NCBI RefSeq assembly: GCF_049445855.1
Contig: NZ_JBMSDV010000002.1
Span: 434,001-498,000 of the forward strand
Length of the DNA stretch: 64,000 nucleotides
DNA from: JAGOCV01 sp049445855
GTDB lineage: Bacteria; Pseudomonadota; Gammaproteobacteria; Burkholderiales; Burkholderiaceae_C
Reading direction: 5' to 3'
Shown here: piece by piece, positions 16,243-24,364 of the stretch
Layout: every line of letters begins with the position of its first letter
Position numbering within the stretch: position 1 is the stretch's first letter
Program-made: the position numbers and the translations under genes
Notes under the pieces: generated by a model
Databases searched by the model: none
The model's input: only the letters and a program-made list of their open reading frames with translations
What the model was told of the DNA's origin: nothing

Positions 16243-18099
16243 ATGGCATTGCTTCAGATTTCAGAGCCCGGCGAGTCGCCCGATCCACACCAGCGCCGCA
16301 TCGCGGTGGGCATCGACCTGGGGACCACGCACTCGCTCGTGGCCGCGGTGCGCAACGGCGTGGCGGAGTGCCTGCCGGACGAGCAGGGCAGGGTGATTCT
16401 TCCTTCAGTGGTGCGCTATCTCGCCGGTGGCGGTCGCCAGATCGGCTTCGACGCGCAGGCTTCGCTGGCCGGGGACCCGGAGAACACGATTGCATCGGTC
16501 AAGCGTTTCATGGGCCGTGGCCTGACAGACCTGCCGCATCGTGGACAGCTCCCATACCGCTTCGTCGATGCGCCGGGCATGGTGTCCATCGACACGGCAC
16601 ACGGCGTGAAATCGCCCGTCGAAGTGAGCGCGGAAATCCTCGCCACGTTGCGCTACCGCGCCGAAGACACATTCAACGACGACCTGTATGGTGTCGTGAT
16701 CACCGTGCCGGCGTACTTCGACGACGCGCAGCGCCAGGCAACCAAGGATGCCGCGCAACTGGCCGGCCTGAACGTGCTGCGCCTGATCAACGAACCCACG
16801 GCGGCTGCCATTGCCTACGGCCTCGACAACGCCAGTGAAGGCGTCTATGCCGTCTACGACCTCGGCGGCGGCACGTTCGACATTTCCATTCTGCGCCTGG
16901 CGCGTGGTGTGTTCGAGGTGGTCGCCACGGGCGGCGATTCCGCACTGGGCGGTGACGACTACGACCGCGCGTTGGCGGATTGGGTGCTGGCCCGGGCCGG
17001 CCTGCAGGCCACGACCGCCGGTGACAAGGCTGCCGTCAAGGTGGCTGCCCGGGCATGCAAGGAGGCCTTGTCGGCGAACGACATCGCCACGTTCGCCGCA
17101 CAGCTCGCGTCCGGCCCGGTCCTGCGCGACGTGAGTGTCGCGGACTTCGAGGCCGCCACTGCCGCATTGACGGCCAGCACCATGTCCGCCGTCCGCAAGG
17201 TCCTGCGCGATGCAAAGCTCGACAAGAGCGAAGTGCAGGGCGTGGTGCTCGTGGGCGGTTCCACGCGCATGCCGCAGATCCGCAAGTCGGTCGGCGCCTT
17301 CTTCGGGCAGGAGCCGCTGACCAACCTGAACCCGGATGAGGTGGTCGCGCTCGGTGCAGCCATCCAGGCCAACCAGCTTGCAGGCAACAACGCGTCCGGC
17401 GATCTGCTGCTGCTGGACGTGATCCCGCTCTCGCTCGGCATTGAAACCATGGGCGGCCTGGTGGAGCGCATCGTGCCGCGCAACCAGACCATTCCCACCG
17501 CGATGGCGCAGGACTTCACCACCTATCAGGACGGCCAGACCGCGCTGGCCTTGCATGTGGTACAGGGCGAGCGCGATCTCGTGGCCGACTGCCGCAGCCT
17601 GGCGCGCTTCGAGTTGCGCGGCATCCCGCCGATGGCGGCCGGTGCCGCGCGCATCCGCGTCACGTTCACGGTGGATGCGGACGGGCTGCTCAGCGTGTCA
17701 GCCAGGGAGCAGGGCAGTGGCGTGGAAGCACGCATCGACGTCAAGCCGTCTTACGGGCTTGCCGACAGTGACATCGCGCGCATGCTGCAGGAGAGTTTTT
17801 CGACAGCCAGGCAGGACATGGAGGCACGCGCGCTCGCCGAGGCGCGGCTCGAATCCGACCGTATGGTGTCCGCCACGCAAAGTGCGCTGGCGGCCGATGG
17901 TGACTTGCTGTCGCCTGCCGAGCGTACTGCCATCGAGGCGCTGATGCGTGCTGCGGCCGCCTCGAAGGTCCTCACCGATGCGGCCGCCATCGAGGCGGCG
18001 ACCGAAGCGCTGGCGCACGGCACCGAAGCATTCGCTGCCCAGCGCATGAACGCCGGCATCCAGCGCGCGCTGGCAGGCAAGAAAGTGGAGTCCCTCTGA
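16243..18099 (+). CDS. hscA: Fe-S biogenesis Hsp70 chaperone HscA
   Basis: 618 residues from the ATG at 16243; the frame is open further upstream, but that part is out-of-frame hscB. Hsp70 nucleotide-binding motifs are clear: VGIDLGTTHSLVA, VYDLGGGTFDISIL and VVLVGGSTRMPQ. The substrate-binding domain begins near residue 390 (LLLDVIPLSLGIETMGG). HscA binds the LPPVK motif of IscU together with HscB and uses ATP to drive cluster transfer. Its last base is shared with the fdx start codon. Confidence 0.97.
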   Translation: MALLQISEPGESPDPHQRRIAVGIDLGTTHSLVAAVRNGVAECLPDEQGRVILPSVVRYLAGGGRQIGFDAQASLAGDPENTIASVKRFMGRGLTDLPHRGQLPYRFVDAPGMVSIDTAHGVKSPVEVSAEILATLRYRAEDTFNDDLYGVVITVPAYFDDAQRQATKDAAQLAGLNVLRLINEPTAAAIAYGLDNASEGVYAVYDLGGGTFDISILRLARGVFEVVATGGDSALGGDDYDRALADWVLARAGLQATTAGDKAAVKVAARACKEALSANDIATFAAQLASGPVLRDVSVADFEAATAALTASTMSAVRKVLRDAKLDKSEVQGVVLVGGSTRMPQIRKSVGAFFGQEPLTNLNPDEVVALGAAIQANQLAGNNASGDLLLLDVIPLSLGIETMGGLVERIVPRNQTIPTAMAQDFTTYQDGQTALALHVVQGERDLVADCRSLARFELRGIPPMAAGAARIRVTFTVDADGLLSVSAREQGSGVEARIDVKPSYGLADSDIARMLQESFSTARQDMEARALAEARLESDRMVSATQSALAADGDLLSPAERTAIEALMRAAAASKVLTDAAAIEAATEALAHGTEAFAAQRMNAGIQRALAGKKVESL

Positions 18100-18437
18100 T
18101 GCCGGTGATCCGGATCCTTCCCCATTCCGAATACTGTCCGCAGGGCACAGAAATCACGGCGCCCGCAGGTACCTCCATCTGCGAGGCCCTGCTGGACAAC
18201 GACATCAGGATTGAGCACGCCTGCGACATGAGTTGCGCCTGCACGACCTGCCACGTGATCGTGCGCGAGGGTTTCAGTTCGCTCAACGAGCCGGATGAAG
18301 ACGAGGAAGACCTTCTCGACCGGGCGTGGGGGCTCGAGCCGCAGTCGCGGCTGAGCTGTCAGGCCATCCTGGCGCAGCAGGACGTGGTGGTGGAAATCCC
18401 CAAGTACACGATCAACCACGCCAAGGAAAATCACTGA
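18099..18437 (+). CDS. fdx: [2Fe-2S] ferredoxin of the ISC system
   Basis: 112 residues. Cluster ligands Cys42, Cys48, Cys51 and Cys87 (in CDMSCACTTC and RLSCQAIL) have the adrenodoxin-type spacing found in Isc ferredoxin. It supplies electrons for cluster assembly on IscU. Its start overlaps the hscA stop by one base (TGATG), which indicates translational coupling. It closes the isc cluster; no iscX is seen afterwards. Confidence 0.97.
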   Translation: MPVIRILPHSEYCPQGTEITAPAGTSICEALLDNDIRIEHACDMSCACTTCHVIVREGFSSLNEPDEDEEDLLDRAWGLEPQSRLSCQAILAQQDVVVEIPKYTINHAKENH

Positions 18438-18438
18438 C

Positions 18439-19143
18439 ATGACACGTCAGATCGTCCTCGACACCGAAACCACCGGCCTGTCTGCCGAGAACGGCGACCG
18501 CATCATCGAAATCGGCTGCGTGGAGCTGGTCACACGCAAGCTCACCGGCAACAACAAGCATTTCTACCTCAACCCCGGCCGCGACAGCCACGAGGAAGCG
18601 CTCAAGGTCCACGGCATCAGCAACGAATTCCTGCGCGACAAGCCCAAGTTCGAGGCGGTGGTCGATGAACTCCTGGAGTACCTGCAGGGCGCGGAAATCA
18701 TCATCCACAATGCGGCGTTCGACGTCGGCTTCCTGAACAAGGAACTCGAGCTTGTGGGACGTCCGGGCATCAAGACCTACGTGAGCTCGGTGACCGATAC
18801 GCTGGTGATGGCCAAGGAAGCGTACCCCGGCAAGCGCAATTCGCTGGATGCGTTGTGCGAGCGGCTGGGCGTCGACAACTCCGGCCGCACCCTGCACGGC
18901 GCGCTGCTGGACGCCGAACTGCTGGCCGACGTCTATATCAACATGACGCGCGGCCAGGACGCGCTGATCATCGATATGGCTGGCGATACCACCGTTGCAG
19001 GCAATGTGGCTGCCATCGATCTGCGCGGATTCGATCTGCCTGTCTTATTTGCGAGCGAGCAGGAAGCCGCCGCCCATGAGGACGTACTGGCCAAGCTGGA
19101 CAAGGCCAGTGGCGGCAAGACCGTCTGGCGACTGCAGCTGTAA
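18439..19143 (+). CDS. dnaQ: DNA polymerase III epsilon subunit (3'-5' proofreading exonuclease)
   Basis: 234 residues. DEDDh exonuclease motifs are present: VLDTETTGL (Exo I), HNAAFDVGFLN (Exo II) and HGALLDAELLADVY (Exo III). The C-terminal ~50 residues carry the usual linker and polymerase-binding tail. It proofreads during chromosome replication. It begins 1 bp after the fdx stop, so it is likely co-transcribed with the end of the isc cluster, and it ends 60 bp before the tRNA-Val gene that received the island. Confidence 0.96.
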   Translation: MTRQIVLDTETTGLSAENGDRIIEIGCVELVTRKLTGNNKHFYLNPGRDSHEEALKVHGISNEFLRDKPKFEAVVDELLEYLQGAEIIIHNAAFDVGFLNKELELVGRPGIKTYVSSVTDTLVMAKEAYPGKRNSLDALCERLGVDNSGRTLHGALLDAELLADVYINMTRGQDALIIDMAGDTTVAGNVAAIDLRGFDLPVLFASEQEAAAHEDVLAKLDKASGGKTVWRLQL

Positions 19144-19202
19144 TCGGGTGCCGGGGCTGTGGCATAATCTCAGGCTTTGCTGGAAAGCAAACGTAAGAAT
19201 TC

Positions 19203-19277
19203 GGGTGATTAGCTCAGCGGTAGAGCACTGCCTTCACACGGCAGGGGTCGCAGGTTCAAACCCTGCATCACCCACCA
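19203..19277 (+). tRNA. tRNA-Val (anticodon CAC)
   Basis: A 75-nt cloverleaf with encoded CCA. The acceptor stem is GGGTGAT pairing with ATCACCC, the D-arm GCTCAGCGGTAGAGC, the anticodon stem CTGCC/GGCAG with loop TTCACAC (anticodon CAC, reading GUG), and the T-arm GCAGGTTCAAACCCTGC. The 3' 48 bases are duplicated at 53468-53515, showing that this gene is the integration site of the island. The gene stays functional because the element brings an identical 3' part. Confidence 0.97.
19230..19277 (+). repeat. attL: left 48-bp direct repeat (tRNA-Val 3' end)
   Basis: Runs from the last base pair region of the anticodon stem through the CCA end. It is identical base for base to 53468-53515, with different flanks on both sides (T before and A after here; C before and G after in the right copy). 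Confidence 0.95.
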
Positions 19278-19286
19278 ATTTTTCTC

Positions 19287-19356
19287 GATTCTGTTTAGAA
19301 TCAGATAGTTAGGCGCACGCTTGCGGCGATTTTTCAACCCGGTCACGGCAGTGACC
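19287..19356. repeat. Two short perfect inverted repeats between attL and the integrase gene
   Basis: GATTCT-GTTT-AGAATC lies at 19287-19302 and GGTCAC-GGCA-GTGACC at 19341-19356. Each has a 6-bp stem with a 4-nt loop. The second abuts the integrase ribosome-binding site AAGGAG (19357-19362), so it could affect integrase translation or bind a recombination or regulatory protein. Confidence 0.5.
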
Positions 19357-19369
19357 AAGGAGAATCGTA

Positions 19370-20272
19370 GTGCGCCCTGGCATCCCTTCCATTGACCTCG
19401 CGGCAGCTCTGGCCGCGTCCGTCGCCCAACCCGCCTCAGAGCTGACCCTCTCGGAACTCATCCGGGCCTATTCCGTCGCGCGCTGCGACGGCTCCGACCT
19501 GCGCCTGCGCAAGTGGGAAGCCGCGCTCGGCGCAAAATCGGCCTGGGTCATCACCCCCGACGAACTGCAGATTGCCGCTGACGCGATGGTCACGCATGGC
19601 TACTCCCCGGCGTCGGTCAACCGCGACCTGTCGGCCCTTGGCAGCGTGTACCTCTGGGCGCGCGAGAAGCGTCTGTGCAAAAAGACCTTCCGCAGCCCCA
19701 CGCTGGACGTGCCGCGTTTTGAGGAGCCCATCCGGCGCGTTCACATCGACGCTGGCCAGCTGGTCGCGCTCAAGGCGCGTGCGCTCGCCTTCACGGACCG
19801 GCGGTTTGGCGTGCTGGTGGCGCTTCTGTGCGACACGGGCGCTCGCAAGTCCGAGATCCTGGACCGGGTCGGCCGTGACTTCGACCTGGATGCCTGCCAG
19901 GTCATGGCCCCCATCACCAAGAACGGCACCCCGCGCATGCTCTTCTTCAAGGAGGAGACCGCCGCGTTGATGCGCCGTGTTTTCCCGACGCTCCCGCCCG
20001 AGCGCCTGGTGTTCCAGGGGGAGGTGCCGGGCCAGCCCGCCAAGTTCCGCCGCCAGTGGGAGGAGTGCGTGACCTCGGTGGGCTTGCCGGATCTGCGCAT
20101 GCACGACCTGCGCCATGCGGCAGCCGCCTCGCTCCTGCGCGCCGGGGTGACGCTGCCGGTGGCGGCGCAGGTCCTGGGGCATGACCCCGCCGTTCTGGCG
20201 CGTCGCTACGGGCACTTGGAGACGGCAGCTCTCAAGAAGGCGCAGGAGGCATCCTGGGCGTGCGCTGTCTGA
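19370..20272 (+). CDS. int: Tyrosine recombinase/integrase of the island
   Basis: 300 residues from a GTG with a well-placed AAGGAG. The C-terminal catalytic domain has all expected residues: Arg159 (DTGARKSEI), Lys184 (ITKNGTP), His245 and Arg248 (MHDLRHAAA), His271 (LGHDPAV) and the nucleophile Tyr280 (ARRYGHL). The N-terminal ~100 residues look like a SAM-like core-binding domain. Position directly beside the tRNA att site and the matching orientation mark it as the enzyme that integrated this element. It is shorter than P4-type integrases (about 400 residues) because it lacks an obvious arm-binding N-terminal domain. Confidence 0.95.
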   Translation: MRPGIPSIDLAAALAASVAQPASELTLSELIRAYSVARCDGSDLRLRKWEAALGAKSAWVITPDELQIAADAMVTHGYSPASVNRDLSALGSVYLWAREKRLCKKTFRSPTLDVPRFEEPIRRVHIDAGQLVALKARALAFTDRRFGVLVALLCDTGARKSEILDRVGRDFDLDACQVMAPITKNGTPRMLFFKEETAALMRRVFPTLPPERLVFQGEVPGQPAKFRRQWEECVTSVGLPDLRMHDLRHAAAASLLRAGVTLPVAAQVLGHDPAVLARRYGHLETAALKKAQEASWACAV

Positions 20273-20277
20273 TTTTT

Positions 20278-20315
20278 GCACCGCAGGTAGATCGATTCTT
20301 CCGCACCTGCGGTGC
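20278..20315 (+). repeat. Stem-loop after the integrase gene (11-bp stem, 16-nt loop)
   Basis: GCACCGCAGGT (20278-20288) and ACCTGCGGTGC (20305-20315) are perfect inverse copies and begin 6 bp after the integrase stop. There is no T-tract, so it is not a classic terminator. The same right arm recurs at 21507-21517 in another 3'-end hairpin. Confidence 0.6.
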
Positions 20316-20388
20316 CTAAATTGTTGGTCGCTGGGAGGATGCTTGTTACGCCGCAAGCGTGCATTTAACTACTGAGAGGACCATCAAA

Positions 20389-20625
20389 ATGACCAACACC
20401 CATGGCTGGGCACCTGCCCTCGATGCTTGGGGGCAGTTCGTTCGGGAACACCCCGAACTGGGCTACCGCCCCGGCTTCTGGCAGCTTCATAATTTCCTGC
20501 GCCTGCATCGTGACGCGTTGGTGCAGCACGACGTCATCCGCAAGGCTCGCAACAAGTTCTGGATCGCCAATGCCCAGAGCTTCTCCGGGGTCGCCTTCGA
20601 CTGTGCCACGTCACCCCGCGTGTAG
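20389..20625 (+). CDS. Small protein next to integrase, possible DNA-binding/excisionase-like
   Basis: 78 residues from the ATG at 20389 (GAGAGGACC upstream as ribosome-binding site). I do not recognise a named family. The stretch ALVQHDVIRKARNKFWI followed by a short C-terminal tail resembles the turn-and-wing part of small excisionase/AlpA-like regulators, and such genes often sit beside a tyrosine integrase. A role as recombination directionality factor is therefore a guess from position and size. It starts 116 bp after the integrase stop and precedes a 277-residue unknown gene on the same strand. Confidence 0.55.
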   Translation: MTNTHGWAPALDAWGQFVREHPELGYRPGFWQLHNFLRLHRDALVQHDVIRKARNKFWIANAQSFSGVAFDCATSPRV

Positions 20626-20658
20626 ACGGGCTGAAACCGACTGGATAGAGTCAGGGGC

Positions 20659-21492
20659 ATGGCAAAAAACCCTTCGCGTGGCTCGGTGTTGACCGAGCTT
20701 AAGCTGCTCAGTCAGCTTGACTACCTGGTCCCGAAATCCGCTGCGCGCTACCTCGAGCTGATCTTGCATCCTCTAAAGCTGAGCGAGAAGGACCTTTGGG
20801 ATCTGGTGCTTGATCAGAAGGTCCATTTCTCCGTCGAGACGATTGACTACCAGATACTGGCGCGGCGCGGCGAACTGCGTGACCGGGGGCCAGAGACTGA
20901 TCAAATTCCTCGTGAAGATGTACTTGAAGTCGAGGGCGATCGGATTCTTGATTTCTCCGGCGACCGGCGCTTTGAGAGCCTCTCGGGGGTGTTCGACGTA
21001 CCGACGCGTGGTGGCTGGCGCAGTATCGCCAGCAAGCAGCGTGACGGCGGCAACGTGGATAACTGGGATTGCCAACCCGTGTTCTACCAGCGCCCAGGGG
21101 ACCCATTGCAGGTCTGGGTCGGTTTGGCCTACATCGGGGAGCCGCTGGTATTGCAACAGTCGGCGGATCTCGGTCCACAGCTGCGCATCGGCTTCCGCAG
21201 GGCGGAACTTGATCGCTTCGTGGAGACCATCGGTGGCGAGACCTCGGTCGATGACGATGATGACCTGAAACAATTCCGTCTGACGACAGCCCTGAAGATC
21301 CTCGGCGCTGTGCTGTCCGTGACCACGGATATGGTGAGAACTCAAGACAAACTCCAGAAGCAGATCCACGGTTTGGACCTGACCGGGCTGAGCGAGAGCA
21401 ACTGCGAGAAGTACTTTCGTGCCGCCAACCGCCAGTTTGCAGAGCTGGATCACGATCGGATGGATGCGAACAGAATCAAAAACCGCAAGTAA
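20659..21492 (+). CDS. Hypothetical protein, 277 residues
   Basis: No family recognised. The N-terminal half is rich in charged residues with predicted alpha/beta mixture; a run of five acidic residues (SVDDDDDLKQF) lies near residue 200, and the C-terminal ~70 residues look helical with a possible coiled coil (MVRTQDKLQKQIHGLDL). There is no signal peptide or membrane helix, so it is probably cytoplasmic. It follows the small integrase-adjacent gene by 33 bp on the same strand and ends in a terminator-like hairpin. Confidence 0.65.
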   Translation: MAKNPSRGSVLTELKLLSQLDYLVPKSAARYLELILHPLKLSEKDLWDLVLDQKVHFSVETIDYQILARRGELRDRGPETDQIPREDVLEVEGDRILDFSGDRRFESLSGVFDVPTRGGWRSIASKQRDGGNVDNWDCQPVFYQRPGDPLQVWVGLAYIGEPLVLQQSADLGPQLRIGFRRAELDRFVETIGGETSVDDDDDLKQFRLTTALKILGAVLSVTTDMVRTQDKLQKQIHGLDLTGLSESNCEKYFRAANRQFAELDHDRMDANRIKNRK

Positions 21493-21521
21493 GCAAACAG
21501 TTCCCTACCTGCGGTGCTTTT
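21482..21521 (+). terminator. Terminator-like hairpin at the end of the 277-residue gene
   Basis: ACCGCAAGT (21482-21490, overlapping the last codons and stop) pairs with ACCTGCGGT (21507-21515) with one mismatch and a 16-nt loop, and is followed by GC then TTTT. It shares arm sequence and loop length with the hairpin after the integrase gene. Confidence 0.6.
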
Positions 21522-21913
21522 ATCGCCGTCATTTTCTAAGCTCCTGCTTGCCCTTCGGGGCGTCGCAATTGACCCCGTGTCAACCGACCTGACTCATTCA
21601 AGCGTCCGACAGCACGATCCGATAGTCAGAAGCGCGGCAGGATTGAAACCTCACACCGCAAGCGCGCCGAAATCACCAGCGCGAGGATGACCCAGATGCA
21701 TGGGGTTGTGGTGATCAGCCAAAGAGCGCATCAGCTCGAGGTTACTGCTGCGCGTCCCGACGATGACGGCTGAATGGAGGCCCGCACCACCACGTTGAGG
21801 GCGGTATGGGCCTCCTTTGCCCGGGAGCCCTCGGAATCCAGCTGTATGGTTTGAGAACAGTTAGAAGGTTGTGAATAGACCATTCTGAATTTTTAGAAGT
21901 GAGGATAAAGAAA
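21493..21913. other. 421-bp intergenic region with one hairpin
   Basis: No convincing gene. GGAGGCCC (21776-21783) and GGGCCTCC (21808-21815) form an 8-bp stem with a 24-nt loop followed by TTTG, a weak terminator or a possible small RNA end. The last ~70 bp are AT-rich and probably hold the promoter of the next gene, which has a GAGGAT ribosome-binding site. Confidence 0.5.
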
Positions 21914-22522
21914 ATGCCCAACATCACCGTGAAGTCTGCCGCCGACGAAAGCGCTGCCTTGCTGGCCAGCAGTGAGTTCGCTGCGGCGGGTGTCATCGCG
22001 GCACGCGCCGGGATGGACGATGCACTCGGACCGTTGATGATCACGCTGCAAGAGCAGGCGGAGGCGATCCAGCGAGGTGACACTGGCCTCGTTGACGCCA
22101 TGTTCATCAACCAGGCGGTGGCCCTCCAGACACTCTTCTTCTCGCTGCTTCAGGACGCCGCAGCTGCTGTGGGCGCGACAGAGAAGCAGAACCTGACGCA
22201 GCTTGCTCTCCGCGCTCAGTCGGGCTCCCGGGCGACGCTGCAATCGTTGATGGAGTCCAAGAATCCGCGACACTTCAACGTCATCCAGCAGGCGAACGTC
22301 GCGCACAACCAGCAGGTGAACAACGGCGCGCCGCCGCCCGCGCGTGAGAAAAATCGAGCGAACGCGCAGAACGAACAATTTGTTATTGAGAGCGCCCATG
22401 GCAGCACGACGTTGGACGGAAGAGCAGAAGCAGAGGCAGGCCGCCTTGATCAAGACGTGGTCACCGTGGACGAAATCCACCGGCCCGCGAAGCGCCGCCG
22501 GCAAGGCCGCGTCCTCGCGTAA
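21914..22522 (+). CDS. Conserved hypothetical protein of Burkholderiales accessory regions
   Basis: 202 residues from the ATG at 21914; the frame opens at 21899 but GAGGATAAAG fits the later ATG. The protein is helical and Ala-rich (SAADESAALLASSEFAAAGV, then DAMFINQAVALQTLFFSLL) and resembles small unannotated proteins I associate with mobile regions of beta- and gammaproteobacteria; no function is known. Its last ~40 codons overlap the next gene in another frame (125 bp), an unusually long overlap, so the true C-terminus or the next start deserves checking. Confidence 0.6.
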   Translation: MPNITVKSAADESAALLASSEFAAAGVIAARAGMDDALGPLMITLQEQAEAIQRGDTGLVDAMFINQAVALQTLFFSLLQDAAAAVGATEKQNLTQLALRAQSGSRATLQSLMESKNPRHFNVIQQANVAHNQQVNNGAPPPAREKNRANAQNEQFVIESAHGSTTLDGRAEAEAGRLDQDVVTVDEIHRPAKRRRQGRVLA

Positions 22523-22667
22523 CGCCTACGCCGGTGGTCGACGCGCAAAGATTCGCGCGCTCGCTGCGCAAATGCGGGAGGCGATGGCTGATTTCAAAGA
22601 CGCACTCGCTGCTGAAGTTGATGCTCAACATCACACAGGCGGCGAGTCCGGCGGCCAGTTGACCTGA
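22398..22667 (+). CDS. Small TGPR-SAAGKA motif protein
   Basis: 89 residues from the ATG at 22398. The core WSPWTKSTGPRSAAGKA followed by SSRNAYAGGRR matches a recurring small-protein family with a W-x-PW, STGP, GKA and SRNA-GG pattern, found in mobile DNA; its function is unknown. The composition is basic in the N-terminal half, so nucleic-acid binding is possible. It starts 125 bp inside the preceding gene, in a different frame, and follows the same direction. Conserved companionship of the two genes in other genomes is my recollection, not verified here. Confidence 0.65.
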   Translation: MAARRWTEEQKQRQAALIKTWSPWTKSTGPRSAAGKAASSRNAYAGGRRAKIRALAAQMREAMADFKDALAAEVDAQHHTGGESGGQLT

Positions 22668-22754
22668 TGCGGTAGGTCTGAGATAGTCCGCCTACGGGGC
22701 ATACCGGGGGCTTGATGGTCAAGCCTCACAACCCGGACAACAGTCCGAGGTTCT

Positions 22755-23672
22755 ATGCCCGCATCCCCGATCACCTTCCAATCCAGCGCCGCCTATGCGA
22801 CCTTGCAGTTAGCTGCGCGCGACGGATTCATCTCCCACATAGACGAGCACGGTGCCAGCCTGGTTCGGGCAAGTGTGCCGCCGTCGAGCTGGCGGCTGCT
22901 GTGCCGCTCTCCTCAGGCGGATATGGAGGTGCTGGCCGAGTACCCATCAATCTCGACTGTCCAGTGGTACGAATTCGTGAATGCTCTGGTCCGTGCTGGC
23001 TGGCAGCGCCTGCCCAAGGGCAGCTTGCTCGACGTCCTGCTGGCCAATTCCCGCGTCTATGTCTCCAGGCTGCCCAGGCTGCCGGCAGCGGAGCAAGACC
23101 TGATTCTTCTGCGCATCGCTGCGCGAGCTGGGGATGCTCGCCCCAGTCACCTGATGCTGGTCGCGCGTTGGGCTGCTCGTCTGCGCATCCAGCTGTCTGA
23201 GGCCAACCAGTGGCACGCGCTCGTGCGGCGCGCCGTCGACTGGCATGCGCGCGGAGCCCAGGCCAACGACGGCGATTCGACCTGGCATTTCCACTGTGGC
23301 CGGGTGGCCTGGCGTGGCTACGAGATCGTCCCCCTGACCACGCCGGGTGACCTGTGGATCGAAGGAGATGCGATGTCGCACTGCCTGTTTGATCTGCGGG
23401 CACTTTGCAATGCGCGCAACCCCAGCAGGTTCTTCTCAGTACGAAGAGACGGTCGCCGTGCGATGACACTGGAGCTGTCACGCAGCGCGCCTGAGCACGG
23501 CATGCTTGGCCCTGACCGCATCTGGGGCCAGTGGGAACTAAGTGATTGCCGGTTGTCCGGGAACAGGGCCCCGGCCGGGCATCTGCTCATCGATCTAATG
23601 TGGTTCGCGTGGCAGTACAACCTGTGGTCTCAGCGACCGGCGCGGCAATCAAGTCAAGGCATAACGCAATGA
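22755..23672 (+). CDS. PcfJ-like domain protein (tentative)
   Basis: 305 residues. The C-terminal third has the layout of PcfJ domains: a region with WIEGDAMSHCLFD (cf. the E-G-x4-HC core), then FFSVRRDGRRAMTLELS and a closing helix with HLLIDLMWFAWQYN. The N-terminal ~170 residues are helical without clear motifs. PcfJ proteins occur on conjugative plasmids and islands, with no firmly known activity. It follows the TGPR-motif gene by 87 bp and is convergent with a small HTH regulator. The assignment rests on pattern recognition only. Confidence 0.5.
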   Translation: MPASPITFQSSAAYATLQLAARDGFISHIDEHGASLVRASVPPSSWRLLCRSPQADMEVLAEYPSISTVQWYEFVNALVRAGWQRLPKGSLLDVLLANSRVYVSRLPRLPAAEQDLILLRIAARAGDARPSHLMLVARWAARLRIQLSEANQWHALVRRAVDWHARGAQANDGDSTWHFHCGRVAWRGYEIVPLTTPGDLWIEGDAMSHCLFDLRALCNARNPSRFFSVRRDGRRAMTLELSRSAPEHGMLGPDRIWGQWELSDCRLSGNRAPAGHLLIDLMWFAWQYNLWSQRPARQSSQGITQ

Positions 23673-23676
23673 CGGG

Positions 23677-23907
23677 CTACTTCCTCAAGCGGACCAGCTC
23701 AAAAAGATCGAAAACGGTCATGCCGAGAGCATTCGCGATGACGTCCATGGCGTTGAGGGTGGGGTTAGCCTGTCCCCGTTCTACGCGGCTTAAATAGGTT
23801 TGATAGAAGCCGCATCGCTCCCCGAACTCGACCTGACTGAGGCCAGCTTCGATCCGAAGCTCGCGCACCACAGCACCGAATTTCTGAGAAAGCGTCGAAC
23901 GAGTCAC
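23677..23907 (-). CDS. Small XRE-type helix-turn-helix regulator
   Basis: 76 residues, essentially one HTH_3 domain: KFGAVVRELRIEAGLSQVEF, then CGFYQTYLSRVERGQANP and a final helix. It lacks any effector domain. It is divergent from the exported-protein genes that follow, and two 13-bp direct repeats in the region between them are candidate operators. It could therefore repress itself and the downstream genes. The PcfJ-like gene ends 4 bp from its stop. Confidence 0.85.
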   Translation of the reverse strand: MTRSTLSQKFGAVVRELRIEAGLSQVEFGERCGFYQTYLSRVERGQANPTLNAMDVIANALGMTVFDLFELVRLRK

Positions 23908-23917
23908 TGCCTGACTG

Positions 23918-23960
23918 TTACTCGTATGCTCTAATTCACATAAACACTAATTCGTATAAA
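23918..23960. promoter_or_regulatory. Direct repeats between the HTH gene and the lipoprotein gene (possible operator)
   Basis: TAATTCACATAAA (23932-23944) and TAATTCGTATAAA (23948-23960) differ at two positions and are spaced 16 bp apart start to start. A weaker third copy, TTACTCGTATGCT, lies at 23918-23930. The position just upstream of the HTH start fits an autoregulated operator. Function is inferred. Confidence 0.5.
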
Positions 23961-24006
23961 TTGCTCCTTGAGCAAGACCAAACACAACTTCACTGAGGGG
24001 CTGGAA

Positions 24007-24357
24007 ATGACTACGGATATCAATCGATTCCAACTGTTCAACCATGGCGGCGTATTCGTGGTTGTGGCAATGCTTTTGGGCTGCGCGAGCCCACCGCCTC
24101 TCTCAGAAGCTGGAGCGCGAGTGCGGGCGATTACCCGTGACCAAGCCAAAGACTGCAGGTTCGTCAGGGTGGTCCAGTACAACCAGCGTGAAATGACGAC
24201 TGGCAAGACAACCACAGTTCTGAAGGCCATCGGGGAGACCAACATCAGAAACGCCGTTGCTTCGCATGGCGCGAATGCGTTTGTGCTCATCAAGGAAGAA
24301 ACGGACTGGTTCCTGGGCACGATGGACTACCAGGCTGAAGCCTTCTCCTGTCCCTGA
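24007..24357 (+). CDS. DUF4156-like lipoprotein
   Basis: 116 residues from the ATG at 24007 (GAGGGGC upstream). The N-terminus is a lipoprotein signal with a lipobox ending AMLLGC, so the mature protein begins at Cys and sits in the outer or inner membrane. The rest (TRDQAKDCRFVRVVQ and NIRNAVASHGANAFVLIKEE) resembles DUF4156/RcsF-like small lipoproteins, which are often linked to envelope stress; no specific role is known. It is followed 7 bp later by another exported-protein gene. Confidence 0.72.
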   Translation: MTTDINRFQLFNHGGVFVVVAMLLGCASPPPLSEAGARVRAITRDQAKDCRFVRVVQYNQREMTTGKTTTVLKAIGETNIRNAVASHGANAFVLIKEETDWFLGTMDYQAEAFSCP

Positions 24358-24364
24358 TCGCCCC

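Noticed and set aside
21776..21815. Riboswitch or small RNA in the 21.5-21.9 kb gap
   Set aside because: Only a single hairpin with a weak T-tract; no conserved aptamer core could be recognised.
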